Below are positions 1 through 12,008 of a stretch of 64,000 nucleotides of DNA, in pieces; within the stretch, counting starts at the first letter, position 1, and every line of letters begins with the position of its first letter. Location: positions 264,392,867 to 264,456,866 of the forward strand of contig CM057342.1 in assembly GCA_030015575.1 (NCBI GenBank), given 5' to 3'. Under the pieces are notes generated by a model. It did no database searches. It saw nothing but the letters and a program-made list of their open reading frames with translations, and was not told the origin of the DNA. Made by a program: the position numbers and the translations under genes. This stretch comes from Agapanthus africanus (Eukaryota > Streptophyta > Magnoliopsida > Asparagales > Amaryllidaceae).

Positions 1-37
1 GTAAGTAAATATGCGTATCCCAATTGTCGTTGATATA
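1..37 (-). mobile_element. C4 copia leader, fragment left of A1
   Basis: These bases match the leader of element C2 at about 52922-52958, where the same sequence runs on uninterrupted into the stretch that here resumes at 11507. This is therefore the far side of the site into which A1 inserted. The rest of C4 (gag-pol and 3' LTR) lies beyond the left edge of the window. Confidence 0.85.
33..37. repeat. A1 target site duplication, left copy
   Basis: The bases atata abut the left LTR and correspond to acata at 11507-11511. The empty site, visible in C2 at about 52950-52970, reads gttgacatatagc, so the two copies differ by one later substitution. Confidence 0.8.
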
Positions 38-1753
38 TGATTGATCTATATTCCGTCTATGTGTTAAGTAATGTAAATTGTTCACAATCAAAGAAATTTG
101 TATCGCCGCGATCAATTAACTGTGTCGATTGTAGCGCTTGTTAGTGAGCACGGATCGTCCACAAAGATTCGTGTTTTGATCAATCTTGTTTTAGATGAAT
201 TGAAAGAAAATAGTAAAGAAAATGATTCAAGATTTGTGAAATTGATTTTCAAGAAACATCTAGAAAACATTTAAGAATCAAGAATTTATGAATTTATCCA
301 ATATCAATTTGATTTATCAAGATTATGAAAAATAGCTTGTAGGATTCGATTGAGTTAATAGCTAATGATGAATCTAATAATTCCTAATCTTATCTACTGA
401 TAATTTGTAGCTAGATCGATGATGATGATGAATGAAGATTAGGGATCTATTGAAGAAACTAGGGTTTCTCCTTCACTATCCCTTATCTTTTCAATCATAA
501 TCATTCGGATCTAGCCTCTAGCAAAGAAAATCATCAATCATTTAATCCTTAATTTGCAACGAAATAATCAAGAAGTGATTTCGCTCCAAATTAGGTTATC
601 AACGATTCTTTTTGCTAAGGTTCACAAATCTTATAAGACTTAAGATTAGTATTAATATTTGATCATCATTAGATCTATCAATTCTCTCGAATCCTCCACA
701 AGCGGAGAATTTACTCACGCATCATAATGAAACAATCAAGAATGAAGAATTTCATAATGTGAGAATGTATAGAAAGCGAGAATTACAATTATCACCTTTA
801 TCTAGATCTCCTTCAAATTACACCTCTCACTCGAGTTTACAAGACTACCTCTAACTCACTCATTTGAAAGGGAATTTGTCGTCGATCTTTGCGTGGCTCG
901 ATCGTCGTGAGTTGCGGATCGTCGTGGATCTCTTACTCGGATGATGATCGGCGTTGCAATAGAGGATCTTCGATTGTCGCTTGATTTTGCTCTCAATGGA
1001 TCTTGATTTTGCTCACAAGTTGTGTCACTCAACTTGAATTGTAATGATGTGGCTCAATTATCAATTAATGAACAACCCTCAACCTTAGATCTAGATCCCC
1101 TTTTTTAAAATTCAAATGAATCTTCCCTCCAAAGCTAGGTTGATAGGGAGAGCCTTCTAAAATGAAGTTGTTACAAGGAGCCTTCTAAAAGAAGTTTGTT
1201 ATGTAGAGCCTTCCAGAAGAAGCCACGTGGTAATTAAGCGTCTTGAGGAAGCTAAGAGGTTAGAATGAAGCTTCTGGAGAGAACACGTCATCGGATGCCC
1301 TAACTCGGCCGCGGAACCACGGCAACTCGGCCAACTCGGCCGCGGTTCCGCGGCTATTTGATTTGTTTACTGTCTTAATTTTCTGTAAGCATCCTCTGTT
1401 AGCCTCTGGGTGTATAATTGATATATGGAATCTTATAATTATTTCTTGGTTTCTGCCAGATTTCAAACCTTTGACTTGATGCGTTTTATCGGCACTTTTG
1501 CGATTCCGGTTCTTTGACCTGAAGAATTTTCTGCACACAATCTAGATAAAAATGTATTGAGACATACAATATCATGCGTGTAGTAATATACACACAATTT
1601 CCCTCCAGAGTATCGATTATAACTATAACACATGGTATTTGGTATTTTCCAGATGAATTTGTAATCCATGTTATATTTACAATAAATACCCTTAGATGAT
1701 TAGAAAGAGTAGGGAAATTGATGTGTTAAGAATGCAATATTTTCGATTGATCA
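38..1753 (-). repeat. A1 3' LTR (left copy)
   Basis: This 1716-bp repeat begins TGATTGATC and ends TGATCA, and is matched along its length by 9804-11506. It contains the GC-rich arms ccgcggaaccacgg and ccgcggttccgcgg at 1309-1353. In element orientation it lies downstream of integrase, so it is the 3' LTR. Confidence 0.95.
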
Positions 1754-3170
1754 AATTCCTCCAAACTTAATTTTGGTCGTCTCGAGAAAACATCTTTTAT
1801 TCAAGAGAAGGAGAAAATATTACTAAGAAAAACTAACTAGCACATTTTCGTAGGCAAACACGATTGCACTGAGCAGGTGCAACAAGCCTTTAAACCTCTA
1901 GGTGTCCCTAGTAGGAGGAGTGTTGTCTCCTGAGGGTTTTCAGCGGATTGCACCCACAAAATCCTATAATAAAAAAAAGACTGTGAAAGTTACATGTAAA
2001 GATAAGAATTATAAAAGAAAGACTTTGAAAATCAGAGTTTCCAACTACACTAACTTTCGGTTGTCATGAGCCCTATCTTAATAGTCATGAAAAGATGTTA
2101 GAAATCACATCATCTCTCAATAAAACATCGTCTTTATTTTTCATGCCTATCTTTCTTCTAAACATCGATCATATACCCCTACGTGTGTGTAAAGGACATC
2201 CCTACAATCGGAGAATTCAATTCAAGCTATCATACTCTTGTCCATCTACCTCGGTACTTTTTAATCGGTAAACATTTAGATAGATTTGCTCACACATTTT
2301 TTATGCGACCGTTAATACTTCTTGAGGTATTAACCGACCGATTACTCATGTGATTGCTTATTAGGCGTATTAGTATTTTTCTCGTCTTGCAACACCTAAG
2401 GCTTATCATTGTCTTCCAAACCAGTTGGTCTAAGGCATTAGGTGATGAAACACCCTCGCTATACTTTTTTTATTGTTGCCTTGGTGATTACAAAACCAGT
2501 GTTCATTTTTCTACACCATTTTATATTTTATTGCTTCATTTATTATTTTCTTCATACTTTGGCTTTTAGACAAGAGCATTTCAAGGTATCATCTACTATC
2601 CCGAGTTTCAAGACGTGTGTAAGTGTGTATAGTAGGGTATCAACATTCAAATGTTTGGCTTCCAGAATAGAAACGATTTTTCAGAATTATTTTTATCCTC
2701 AGATTTGTGACTTCCTTCATCTTACTAACCCTTGGGACAATGGCTCATAACTACTTATTACTAGTTTTGTTTAAGAAAACATCTAACTTTCTTGGTTTTC
2801 TTAAATTTTTCCAATCTTTTAGATGTAATTTTACACTTTCTAATCTTTTATTATAAAATTAAATATTAAATATTTTTATTTTTTAAAAATTTTTGTTAAT
2901 TTTTTTTATATATGTTTTGTTTTGTGCTTATGCAAAGTATGATGCAAAGTGATGCGCAAATAAGCACAAACCTCCCCCAAACTTGTTTACAACAGTGTCC
3001 TCGCTGTTGCTATCTTTGAAATCTTAGAAACCTGTAAATTTGGGAGGAAAAATTTAATAATGGGGACATGAAATATGATCGTGAAAATCTCCCCCAAACT
3101 TATTTACTCACCTCCATTCTAAAGATGATACAGTATTTTTTTCAAGACATGGAGGTGAGACGGAGGAATT
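1754..3170 (-). other. A1 3' non-coding stretch with purine tracts
   Basis: This stretch lies between the end of integrase and the 3' LTR. It is AT-rich and holds no recognised domain. The only ORFs (2354-2750) are short, on the opposite strand and unlike any envelope or known antisense gene I recognise. On the element strand a purine tract (aagtttggaggaatt, RC of about 1754-1768) abuts the 3' LTR and is the likely polypurine tract. Two similar tracts (aagtttgggggag) occur near 2975-2987 and 3090-3102. Confidence 0.75.
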
Positions 3171-4352
3171 TTAGTCAAGATAAAGCGGTTCCTGTAAAAA
3201 TAGGAGCTCCTTCGTGGGGTCAGTGGAAAAATACGGTTTTAATCTATGTCCGTTTACTTTAAAAATTATACCGTTTTCAACATTTTCAACCTCAATTGCC
3301 CCGTGCGAGTATACATACCGCACAACAAATGGTCCTTTCCACCGAGATTTTAGCTTACCCGCATGAAGATGAAGACGTGAATCATAAAGAAGGACTTGTT
3401 GACCAGGTGTAAAAGTTTTTCTCAAAATGTTTTTATCGTGAAATATCTTAGTCCGATTCTTTACAATTACAAAATTATCATAAGCTTCATCGCGGAGTTC
3501 GCTTAGTTCGTTTAATTGCAGCTTCCGAAAATTGCAGGCTTGATTTAAGTAAAAGTTCAGTTCTTTAATGGCCCACAATGTTCTGTGTTCAATCTCGACC
3601 GAAAGGTGGCAAGCCTTACCAAACACTAGACGATAAGGAGACATACCTAGATCGGTTTTATATGCGGTACAAAATGCATAAAGAGCATCCGTTAATTTGG
3701 TTGACCAATCTTTTCGATTTTTAGAAACCGTTTTCTCCAAAATTTGTTTGATTTGTCTGTTTGAAATCCCAGCTTCCCCGCTCGTTTGAGGATGATAGGG
3801 TGTGGAAAGTTTGTGGTTGATTGCATATTTCCGCATCAAAGTCTCGAAAGGGATTACAGAAATGCGTCCCGTTATCGCTAATGATAGCGCGAGGGTGTCC
3901 AAATCTCGAAAAGATATTTTCTTTAAGGAACTTAATGACAACCTTGTTGTCATTAGTACGTCAAGGAATAGCTTCCACCCATTTCGAGACGTAATCAACC
4001 GCAAGCAATATGTACAAATTCCCAAAGGAGTAGGGAAAAGGACCCATAAAATTAATACCCTAAACGTCGAAAATTTCAACCACCAAGATCGGTTGAAGCG
4101 GCATCTCATTTCTCCGAGAAATCCGACCCGTGTGTTGACACTGTGGACAGGTTTTGTAATGATCAAATGGATCTTTGAACAAAGTCGGCCAGTAAAAACC
4201 ACATCGCAAAACCTTCTCCGCCGTCTTTCGAGGACCAAAGTGGCCTCCACATGCCTAATCATGACAAAAAGATAGAACACTCTTGAATTCATCATTGGGG
4301 ACACATCTGTAAATGATCTGGTCAGGACAATACTTAAACAAATAGGGTTCAT
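3171..4352 (-). pseudogene. A1 integrase (fossil)
   Basis: The C-terminal two thirds read as a Ty3/gypsy integrase. The core motif [20 protein letters not shown] marks the end of the catalytic domain, and it is followed by the plant Athila/Tat signature with [17 protein letters not shown] and a C-terminal region containing [19 protein letters not shown]. The protein would insert cDNA into the host genome. It is a decayed copy lying directly downstream of reverse transcriptase, as expected for gypsy order. The large plus-strand ORF at 3802-4275 is its shadow. Confidence 0.9.
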
Positions 4353-5658
4353 TCCAGTAAAAGAGTTTTACTTGGGATAGAAATTGATATTTGTCCTGTT
4401 TCGACCATTCGCGGGGAATAAGTCCTGTTGCAAGATAATTCACAATATCCACGAACCAAGGTTCGGTGGATACATTCATGAGTTGTTCGTCCGGAAAAGA
4501 GTCATTAATTGGCAGGGTCACAGGTGAAGAAGAGATATGCGAAAGATGGTCGGCTACCACGTTTTCACATCCTTTCTTATCTTGAATAACAAGATCAAAT
4601 TTTTGTAATAGAAGGATCCAACGTATTAACCTCCCTTTAGCATCCTTCTTCGCCAAAAGATATTTCAAGACGGAGTGGTCAGTGTACACAACAATTGGTG
4701 AGCCAATCAAGTATGGCCTGAATTTTTCTAATGCAAATACAACTGCCAAAAGTTCTTTTTCGGTAGTTGTATAATTAATTTGAGCATCATTCAGGGTCTT
4801 GCTTGCATAATAAATCACATGTGGCATCTTATCAATGTGTTGTTCTAAGACTGCACCAACTGCAAAATCTGATGCATCACACATTAGCTCAAACGGGTGG
4901 TTCCAATCAGGAGATGATAGAACGGGGGCTGTAGTGAGTGAATTCTTATGTGAGTCAAATGCAGTCTCACAATCTGAGTCAAACTGAAAGGTTGTGTCCT
5001 TGGCCAAGAGAAGAGTTAAGGGTCTAGCAATTTTGCTAAAATCCTTAATGAATCTGCTGTAAAAGCCTGCATGGCGAAGAAAAGATCGTATATCTTTGAC
5101 GCATTTGGGATGAGGAAGGTTATGAATGACATCTATTTTAGCTTTGTCAACCTCAATGCCTTTCCGTGAAATGGCATGTCCAAGCACAATTCCTTCTTGG
5201 ACCATGAAATGGCATTTTTCCCAATTCAAGGTTAAGTTCTTCTCTTTGCAACGAGTAAGAACCGCGTCAAGATGAGATAGGCAGTCATCAAAAGAATCTC
5301 CGAATATCGAGAAATCGTCCATGAAAATCTCCAGAAAATTCTCGACCATGTCCGAGAATATCCCCATCATACACCGCTGAAATGTAGTGGGGGCATTACA
5401 TAACCCAAAGGGCATGCGTCTGTAGGAAAAAGTACCAAAAGGATAAGTGAATGTAGTTTTGTCTTGATCCTTTTCGGCAATAGGGACCTGGTTATAGCCA
5501 GAGTATCTATCCATGAAACAATAATATTCACGTCCAGCTAAGCGTTCTATCAAATGTTCAATGAAAGGTAGAGGAAAGTGGTCTTTCCTCGTTGTAGCAT
5601 TGAGTTTTCTATAATCGATACATACAAGCCACCCAGTTTGAGCGCGTGTTTGGATCAA
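4255..5658 (-). pseudogene. A1 reverse transcriptase and RNase H (fossil)
   Basis: The fragment opens in the RT fingers ([20 protein letters not shown]). It continues through the palm motif [17 protein letters not shown] and the catalytic FMDDFSIFG, where DD are the metal-binding aspartates. RNase H follows with [16 protein letters not shown] and [21 protein letters not shown], and a linker leads to the integrase zinc-binding region. In the living family this protein copies element RNA into DNA inside the virus-like particle. It is part of the broken A1 polyprotein. Confidence 0.93.
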
Positions 5659-5828
5659 CTCATTAGCCTCATTTGTTAGGACCGTAATCCAGATTTCTTA
5701 GGGACTACATGAATAGGACTCACCCATTGGCTATCAGAGATTGGGTAAATGATACCACTGTCAAGGCATTTGACGATTTCTTTCTTTACCGCATCCTTCA
5801 TGACGGGATTTAACCGTCTTTCTGGTTC

Positions 5829-7379
5829 TCAGGTTGGCTTGGCTTTACCCATCAGATGTATATGATGTTCAACAATCAAGGGACAAATCCCTTTGATGTT
5901 AGCCATTGTCCAACCAAAAGCCTGCCTATTAGATCTCAAGATCATCAAAAGAGCGTTCTCTTGCTCTAAGGCAAGAGAAGCTGATATGATCACGGGTAAA
6001 GACTCATTCTCACCTAAATATGCATATTTAAGGTGAGAAGGTAATAATTTGAGATCTAACGCTGGCGGAGAAACAATAGAAGGTGGGGTAAGCGAATGAT
6101 ATTCAGATTCACGAAGAAGCTCGTAGCGGGCAAAGGATACAGACTCGGAAAGTGATGAGTCCGAAGTTTCAGACTCAGGAGTGGAAAAAGTGTCCTCACT
6201 ATTGTGTGCAAGATCAAACATTGATGTGCTAATGTCGTCGAGATATTCAAAGCAAAGTTCATCAACCTCACAGCTTTCGGGAGCTATCTCGTGGACAGAA
6301 CAGACATCAAGAATGTGAGCAGAGGGTTCAGAAGGCTGACTTCCAATTTTGTAAATGTTCAGTTCAATTGACATATTCCCAAAGGATAGGGTCATAGAAC
6401 CGTTTCGACAATTTATGACAACATTAGAAGTGGCAAGGAATGGTTGACCCAGAATCACCGGAATTTGGTTTCTTGGGTTTGCTACAGGTTGTGTTTCGAG
6501 AACAATAAAGTCCACAGGGAATATAAATTCCCCGACTTTAATCAACACATCCTCAAGTTCATCCCTAGGTTTGGTGATTGATCGGTCTGCCATTTGGAGA
6601 GTGCAATGAGCTGGTTTCAACTCTCCAATCCCTAACTGCTCGTAAACAGAATATGGAAGCAGGTTAACACTTGCACCAAGGTCAAGTAGAGCACGGTTAA
6701 TGTTTTTACCCCCAATAGAAATCGAGATTGTAGGACGGCCAAGGTCCTTACATTTCTTTGGTAATTGTGGGGTAAAAGCAGTGCTAACATTATTTGTCAT
6801 GAAGACCTTTTTGGGCACTTGAGTCTTCCTCTTCCTAGTGCACAAGTACTTTAAAATTTTCGCATAAGCTGGGACTTTTTGAATAGCATCTAGGAGAGGG
6901 ATGTTGATGTTAACCTGTTTAAAAATTTCCATAAACTTCTCCATATACGGACTCGATTTGTTCCCCCTTAACCGATTCGGATAAGGAGCTTTAGCAATAA
7001 TAGCTGGGTCCAACATTGGAGAAGGTGGTGTGTGTGGAACTGATCCCAGAATAGGAGTGGGGATCGTCTTTGGTGGACTAGAAGAAATATGATGAGGGTT
7101 CGAGCCTTGGGGAAAACGAAGAATAGGCTCGCAAGAAAGTGGTGGGGTATACGAAGTAGGGTCAGGATTAGAAGTAGAAGTGGATGTGGAAGGAAAAGTT
7201 GAAGTGAAAGCCGGGGTATTATTGATAGATCTTTCATTATCATCAATCTCTTCACCGACTTGATTATTCAGCACTCTTCCAGATCTCAACGTTGTAATGA
7301 CATTCATATTATAGTGTTGTGAATGTCCAGGATTCGGTAGGGGTTGAGATAGAAGTTTCCCTTTCTTTCTAGCACTCAT
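5829..7379 (-). pseudogene. A1 protease region (fossil)
   Basis: The 516-residue reading frame has a low-complexity Ser/Thr/Pro-rich N-terminal part. An aspartic protease follows, with the plant Athila/Tat-style motif LLDLGASVNLLPYSVYEQLG and the second conserved block VILGQPFLATSNVVINC. The C-terminal part is a linker towards reverse transcriptase. In the family the protease cuts the Gag-Pol precursor. The DLGAS form, rather than DTGS, is normal for this lineage and is not a defect. Confidence 0.88.
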
Positions 7380-7685
7380 TTCGGCATTTATTCATGCAAT
7401 TTGTGCTTCCATCGATTTTATACTCTCAGCTTGGGAGGCAGAGTTTTTCTTTATATCATCGACGGAAGACTTCATCTCAGTCGAAACTTGCATGAAATTT
7501 TTCAAAAGCAAATTCATGGTTTGTTCGAGTGAAGAGGAATTATCAGTACCAGTCAATTACAAAGGATTATACGGTGCAGAAGTGTTGATTGGATTTTGAT
7601 AGGGGTGCTGAGTCGGTTGTAGTGGTTGTTGTTGTTGTGGAGGGACCCTTTGAAAGTTGTATTGGTTTGGAACCGTATTTTGATT

Positions 7686-7949
7686 TTAGTGTTGGTTCCA
7701 AATAAAGTTAGGGCGATTCCTCCAACCCTGATTATAAGTGGAAGAATACGGATCGTTTCGAGGTCTTTGCTGAAAAGCAGCATTACTATGCTCTTGACCT
7801 TGAAACGGAGAATTTAATGGACATTCTTCCGTCATATGTGATGGATCAGAACAGCATCCACAGACAGTTTTGGGGAGTGTCATCTGATTTAGGGAGGCTA
7901 ATAAAAATTTTTGTTCCATAGCTTCGAGTTTCTTTTGCATTGCTGCCAT
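7686..7949 (-). pseudogene. A1 gag C-terminal part with zinc knuckle (fossil)
   Basis: A short frame with a coiled-looking start (MAAMQKKLEAMEQKF) is followed by a CCHC-type knuckle, CGCCSDPSHMTEECP, typical of nucleocapsid segments that bind element RNA. It lies between the gag core and the protease region, as expected. Confidence 0.75.
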
Positions 7950-8060
7950 TTCAGCTCTAACTCCTATGGAAACATCCAGTTGATGGATACCACCCCTAGA
8001 CGATGATTGAATTACACTTTCCCACTGTAAAGTTTTTTCAGCGAAATCTTCTAAGAATAG

Positions 8061-8711
8061 CTAAGCTTCACCATCGTTTTTAGACATGAAGTTTCCTTGA
8101 CACATGGATTCAAGATTCTGTTTTGTTGTAGGATTAATGCCCTCATATATGATTCTGCACAGATCCCATCGGTGGATTCCGTGATGAGGACATTGAACTA
8201 ACAGATCCTTGAATCGTTCAAAACACTTCGAAAATAGTTTATTGGGAAGCTGGGTAAATTGATTTATTTCGCTACGGACTCGGGCTGTCTTATGATTGGG
8301 GTAGAATTTCTTAAGGAAAGCTACGACGAATTCATCCCAGTTTGAAATAGAATGTGCGGCTGTGTTATAAATCCACTTCTCGGCTAAATCGCACAAAGTG
8401 AACGGGAGAAGACGTAATCTCATAGCATCCACAGAAAACTGTGAAGTACCCATCATAGCACATATGTTTTCAAATTTGGTAATAAAAACGTATGCGTCTT
8501 CAGTCTCAAGACCGTGATATTTGGGTAAAAGATTGATGTATTGAGGTTTGATTTCGAAATTGTCCCCATTGGATGGTGGAATGGAACGACAGGTAGAAAG
8601 AGGAGCTCGAATAGGGTAACATCTCTCTTGGAGAGAGATGCGGGGCGGATTCTGCGCACCTGCGGACGGTGGCAAAGTGGTGTTAAAGAAATTCGATGGA
8701 GATCCTTCCAT
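8061..8711 (-). pseudogene. A1 gag core (fossil)
   Basis: The 216 residues match the plant retrotransposon gag domain. Recognisable blocks are LPFTLCDLAEKWIYN, WDEFVVAFLKKFYPNHKTA and FERFKDLLVQCPHHGIHRW, ending near MSKNDGEA. In the family this protein forms the particle shell. It lies about 1.1 kb downstream of the primer site, at the N-terminal end of the element polyprotein. Confidence 0.9.
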
Positions 8712-9783
8712 CGAAGTGGATGTAGTGTGTGGTGAGGAAAAAGAAGATATAGAAATACCGACTTCAGAGTCGATAGGTGGAACGCGGACAAGACGGGCAC
8801 TAGAATCCCGTGTCTAGCCGAACGTGCACTAAATGGTTTAGCACAAGTGGCAACGTTGTGATAATTAGAGAAAATGTTGGTTTGGTGTTTGTTTTTGAAA
8901 AAGACGGATTTTTGAGAAATCACACCAAAAAAAATGGACAAGCAACCCTGGATCTAATGGTCATCTAGGTCAAGTCACTAGACCGCTCCTAAACTTCTAG
9001 AAAGCAAGTTGCAAGATAGATCCTCTGTTGCCTCTTTATCCCTTCTGTGGCCAGGTAAGTGCCAGGTAAGTTGGAGGTTCTCCACTATGTAAGTAGTGGG
9101 CCTAATTAAGTAACCACTTACCTTAGACACACTTGCCTTAGACACCACAAAAGAAACGCGAATAAGCAATAGATTACCCATGACCTCCTTCTGTCCTAAT
9201 TGAGCGCGACGGTCCTTAGAGTCTTGTCTAGATCTTTTTTAGTTAATGAGGGTGATGCGGATGCAAGTTTTGTGATTTTTGGGGCTTAGGAAGGGTAATA
9301 AAATCCATACCTAATCTGAATTTGGTCTTTGCCCCTTAATTTCCGTATTAAAATATACAAACAACCAATATCAAAACATGCAACAATTTCTTTGTGTGGC
9401 GCTGCGAATTTTTGCAAAGAATCCTGCAGAAAATGGTTATTGGACAAGAGCAGGGAGGAGATAAGAAAGTCAGAGATATACCTGAGAAATTTGGAACACT
9501 GAAGCCTCTATCACACCGCGGTTCCACCGCAGAATTGCTGTTATGGCCGCGGTTCCGCGGTCTTCTGATGTGATCGCTGCACGAAAATTTCTTCAGCTGC
9601 TCCCTTAAGTTCTCTGGCCTCCCTGAGATGATCTGAATATTTTTCCCTTCGCTGTAGAGATTCCAGATTCCCTTGAAAAAATCACAACAAATCGTTAAGT
9701 ACTTGATGCGATTTTGATTCAAATTTTTGATGGAATAATAAAATTTCAACTCAAATAACAAGAACGAACAAAATAGCACGCAT
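8712..9783 (-). other. A1 5' leader
   Basis: This is the untranslated stretch between primer site and gag. It holds two GC-rich palindromic arms (caccgcggttccaccgc near 9515-9531 and ggccgcggttccgcgg at 9545-9560), about 240-290 nt from the LTR edge. I see no coding region; the ORF at 9348-9881 runs across the primer site into the LTR and is spurious. Confidence 0.75.
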
Positions 9784-9801
9784 TCCCCGGCAACGACGCC
9801 A
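9784..9801 (-). other. A1 primer binding site, tRNA-Asp type
   Basis: On the element strand this reads tggcgtcgttgccgggga, two bases from the LTR. It is complementary to the 3' end of plant tRNA-Asp apart from one position (the family form is TGGCGCCGTTGCCGGGGA). It fixes the element's direction and the LTR edge. Confidence 0.9.
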
Positions 9802-9803
9802 TT

Positions 9804-11506
9804 TGATTGATCTATATTCCGTCTATTTGTTAAGTAATGTAAAATGTTCACAATCAAAGAAATTTGTATCGCCGCAATCAATTAACGGTGTCGCTTGTAG
9901 CTCTTGTTAGTGAGCACGGATCGTCCATAGAGATTCGTGTTTTGATTGATCTTATTTTAGATGAATTGAAAGAAAATAGTAAAGAAAATGATTCAAGATT
10001 TATGAAATTGATTTTCAAGAAACATCTAGAAAACATTTAAGCATCAAGAATTTATGAATTTATCCAATATCAATTTGATTTATCAAGATTATAAAGAATA
10101 GCTTGTAGGATTCGATTGAGTTAATAGCTAATGATGAATCTAATAATTCCTAATCTTATCTATTGACAGTTTGTAGCTAGATCGATAATGATGAATGAAG
10201 ATTAGGGATCTATTGAAGAAACTAGGGTTTCTCCTTCACCATCCCTTGTCTTTTCAATCATAATCATTCGGATCTAGCATCTAGCAAAGAAAATCATCAA
10301 TCATTTGATCCCTAATTTGCAGCGAAATAATCAAGAAGTGATTTCGCTCCAAATTAGGTTATCAACGATTCTTTTTGCTAAGGTTCACAAATCTCATAAG
10401 ACTTAAGATTAGTATTAATATTTGATCATCATTAGATCTATCAATTCTCTCGAATCCTCCACAAGTGAAGAATTTACTCACGCATCATAATGAAACAATC
10501 AAGAACGAAGAATTTCATAATGCGAGAATGTATAGAAAGCGAGAATTACAATTATCACCTTTATCTAGATCTCCTTCAAATTACACCTCTCACTCGAGTT
10601 TACAAGACTACCTCTAACTCACTCATTTGAAAGGGAATTTGTCGTCGATCTTTGCGTGGCTCGATCGTCGTGTGTCACAGATCATCATGGATCTCTTGCT
10701 CGGATGATGATCGGCGTTGCAATAGAGGATCTTCGATTGTCGCTTGATTTTTCTCTCAATGGATCTTGATTTTGCTTACAAGTTGTGTCACTCAACTTGA
10801 ATTGTAATGATGTGGCTCAATTATCAATTAATGAACAACCCTCAACCTTAGATCTAGATCCCCTTTTTTAAAATTCAAATGAATCTTCCCTCCAAAGCTA
10901 GGTTGTTGGGGAGAGCCTTCTAGAATGAGGTTGTTACTAGGAGCCTTCTAAAAGAAGTTTGTTATACAGAGCCTTCCAGAAGAAGCCACATGGTAATTAA
11001 GCGTCTTGAGGAAGCTAGGAGGTTAGAATGAAGCTTCTGGAGAGAACACGTCATCGGATGCCCTAACTCGGCCGCGGAACTGCAGCAACTCGGCCGCGGT
11101 TCCGCGGCCATTTGATGTGTTCACTGTCTCAATTTTCTGTAGGCTTGCTCTGTTAGCCTCTGGGTGTATAATTGATATCTGGAATCTTATAATTATTTCT
11201 TGGTTGCTGCCAGATTTCAATTCTTTGACTTGATGCGTTTTATCGGCACTTTTGCGATTCCGGTTCTTTGACCTGAAGAATTTTCTGCACACAATCTAGA
11301 TAAAAATGTATTGAGACATACAATATCATGCATGTAGTAATACACACACAATTTCTCTACAGAGTATCGATAATAACTATAACACGTGGCATTTGGTATT
11401 TTCCAGATGAAATTGTAATCTATGTTATATTTACAATAAACACCCTTAGATGTTTAGAAAGAGTAGAGAAATTGATGTGTTAAGAATGCAATATTTCGAC
11501 TGATCA
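9804..11506 (-). repeat. A1 5' LTR (right copy)
   Basis: This 1703-bp copy matches 38-1753, starting TGATTGATC and ending TGATCA. GC-rich arms occur at 11070-11109. By eye about 4% of sites differ from the left copy. Confidence 0.95.
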
Positions 11507-11511
11507 ACATA
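11507..11511. repeat. A1 target site duplication, right copy
   Basis: The bases acata are the counterpart of atata at 33-37. The C4 leader resumes here. Confidence 0.8.
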
Positions 11512-11968
11512 TAGCACCGAAACCGGCGATACACCATATATTACACTTACGGTCGCAGAAAAGAAAGTGAAAAACTATAACAGTTGGAATCCGCAACCAC
11601 CTCAGACATCATAAACCCAATGTATCACATACTTTGGATTTCATGCCTAACCAAATGAATTCTTTAGACATCGCATGCCTAACAATTATAAATCCTGCAT
11701 TTTAGTGTCGATATTGAAAACGCTTTCCAATAACTAGTCGGGTAATTCAACAAGATTCCTGATAACCTGATCGAATGCTCGTCGTAAACTTTAGTAGACG
11801 GCCGCACCCCGATGCTGTCGACGAAGTGCACTAAGGCGGAACACCGCTGCCGCGAGAACCCGAACGGATGTTTTAGGCGATGGGGTTCTCCTACAGTCAC
11901 TTGGTCGGGGCTATGGGGCGTGGCTATCTAGTAAGGTTACTCGGCGAGTATCCGCGTACACTACGTAA

Positions 11969-12008
11969 TTGCGACGGACTTTTGATCCACATCAAAATTC
12001 CGTGGCAA
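11969..12008 (-). promoter_or_regulatory. C4 leader hairpin
   Basis: Two 18-nt arms (11969-11986 and 11991-12008) are complementary at 16 positions around a 4-nt loop. The same hairpin, better preserved, is in C5 at 22115-22160. Its conservation between two elements of opposite orientation suggests an RNA structure, but its role is unknown. Confidence 0.6.

Larger units (their letters stand above)
38..11506 (-). mobile_element. A1: Athila-type Ty3/gypsy retrotransposon, broken
   Basis: This is a structurally complete but decayed element on the minus strand: 5' LTR (9804-11506), tRNA-Asp primer site, leader, gag, protease, reverse transcriptase/RNase H, integrase, a 3' non-coding stretch with purine tracts, and 3' LTR (38-1753). 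The order PR-RT-RH-INT is the Ty3/gypsy order. The DLGAS protease motif, FMDDFS reverse transcriptase motif, 1.7 kb LTRs and Asp primer are typical of the plant Athila/Tat group, and Athila fits best. The reading frame is split into at least five pieces. By eye the LTRs differ at about 4% of sites; at the commonly used rate of 1.3e-8 per site per year that is roughly 1-2 million years. I see no envelope-like gene. It is inserted in the C4 leader. Confidence 0.93.

Noticed and set aside
2354-2750. Possible envelope-like or antisense gene in A1
   Set aside because: The frames are short, overlapping, on the antisense strand and hydrophobic only through T-richness; no signal peptide or transmembrane layout typical of envelope-like genes.
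3802-4275. 157-codon plus-strand ORF
   Set aside because: It is the reverse-strand shadow of the A1 integrase.
9348-9881. 177-codon minus-strand ORF
   Set aside because: It spans the A1 leader, primer site and LTR edge, so it cannot be a normal gene.
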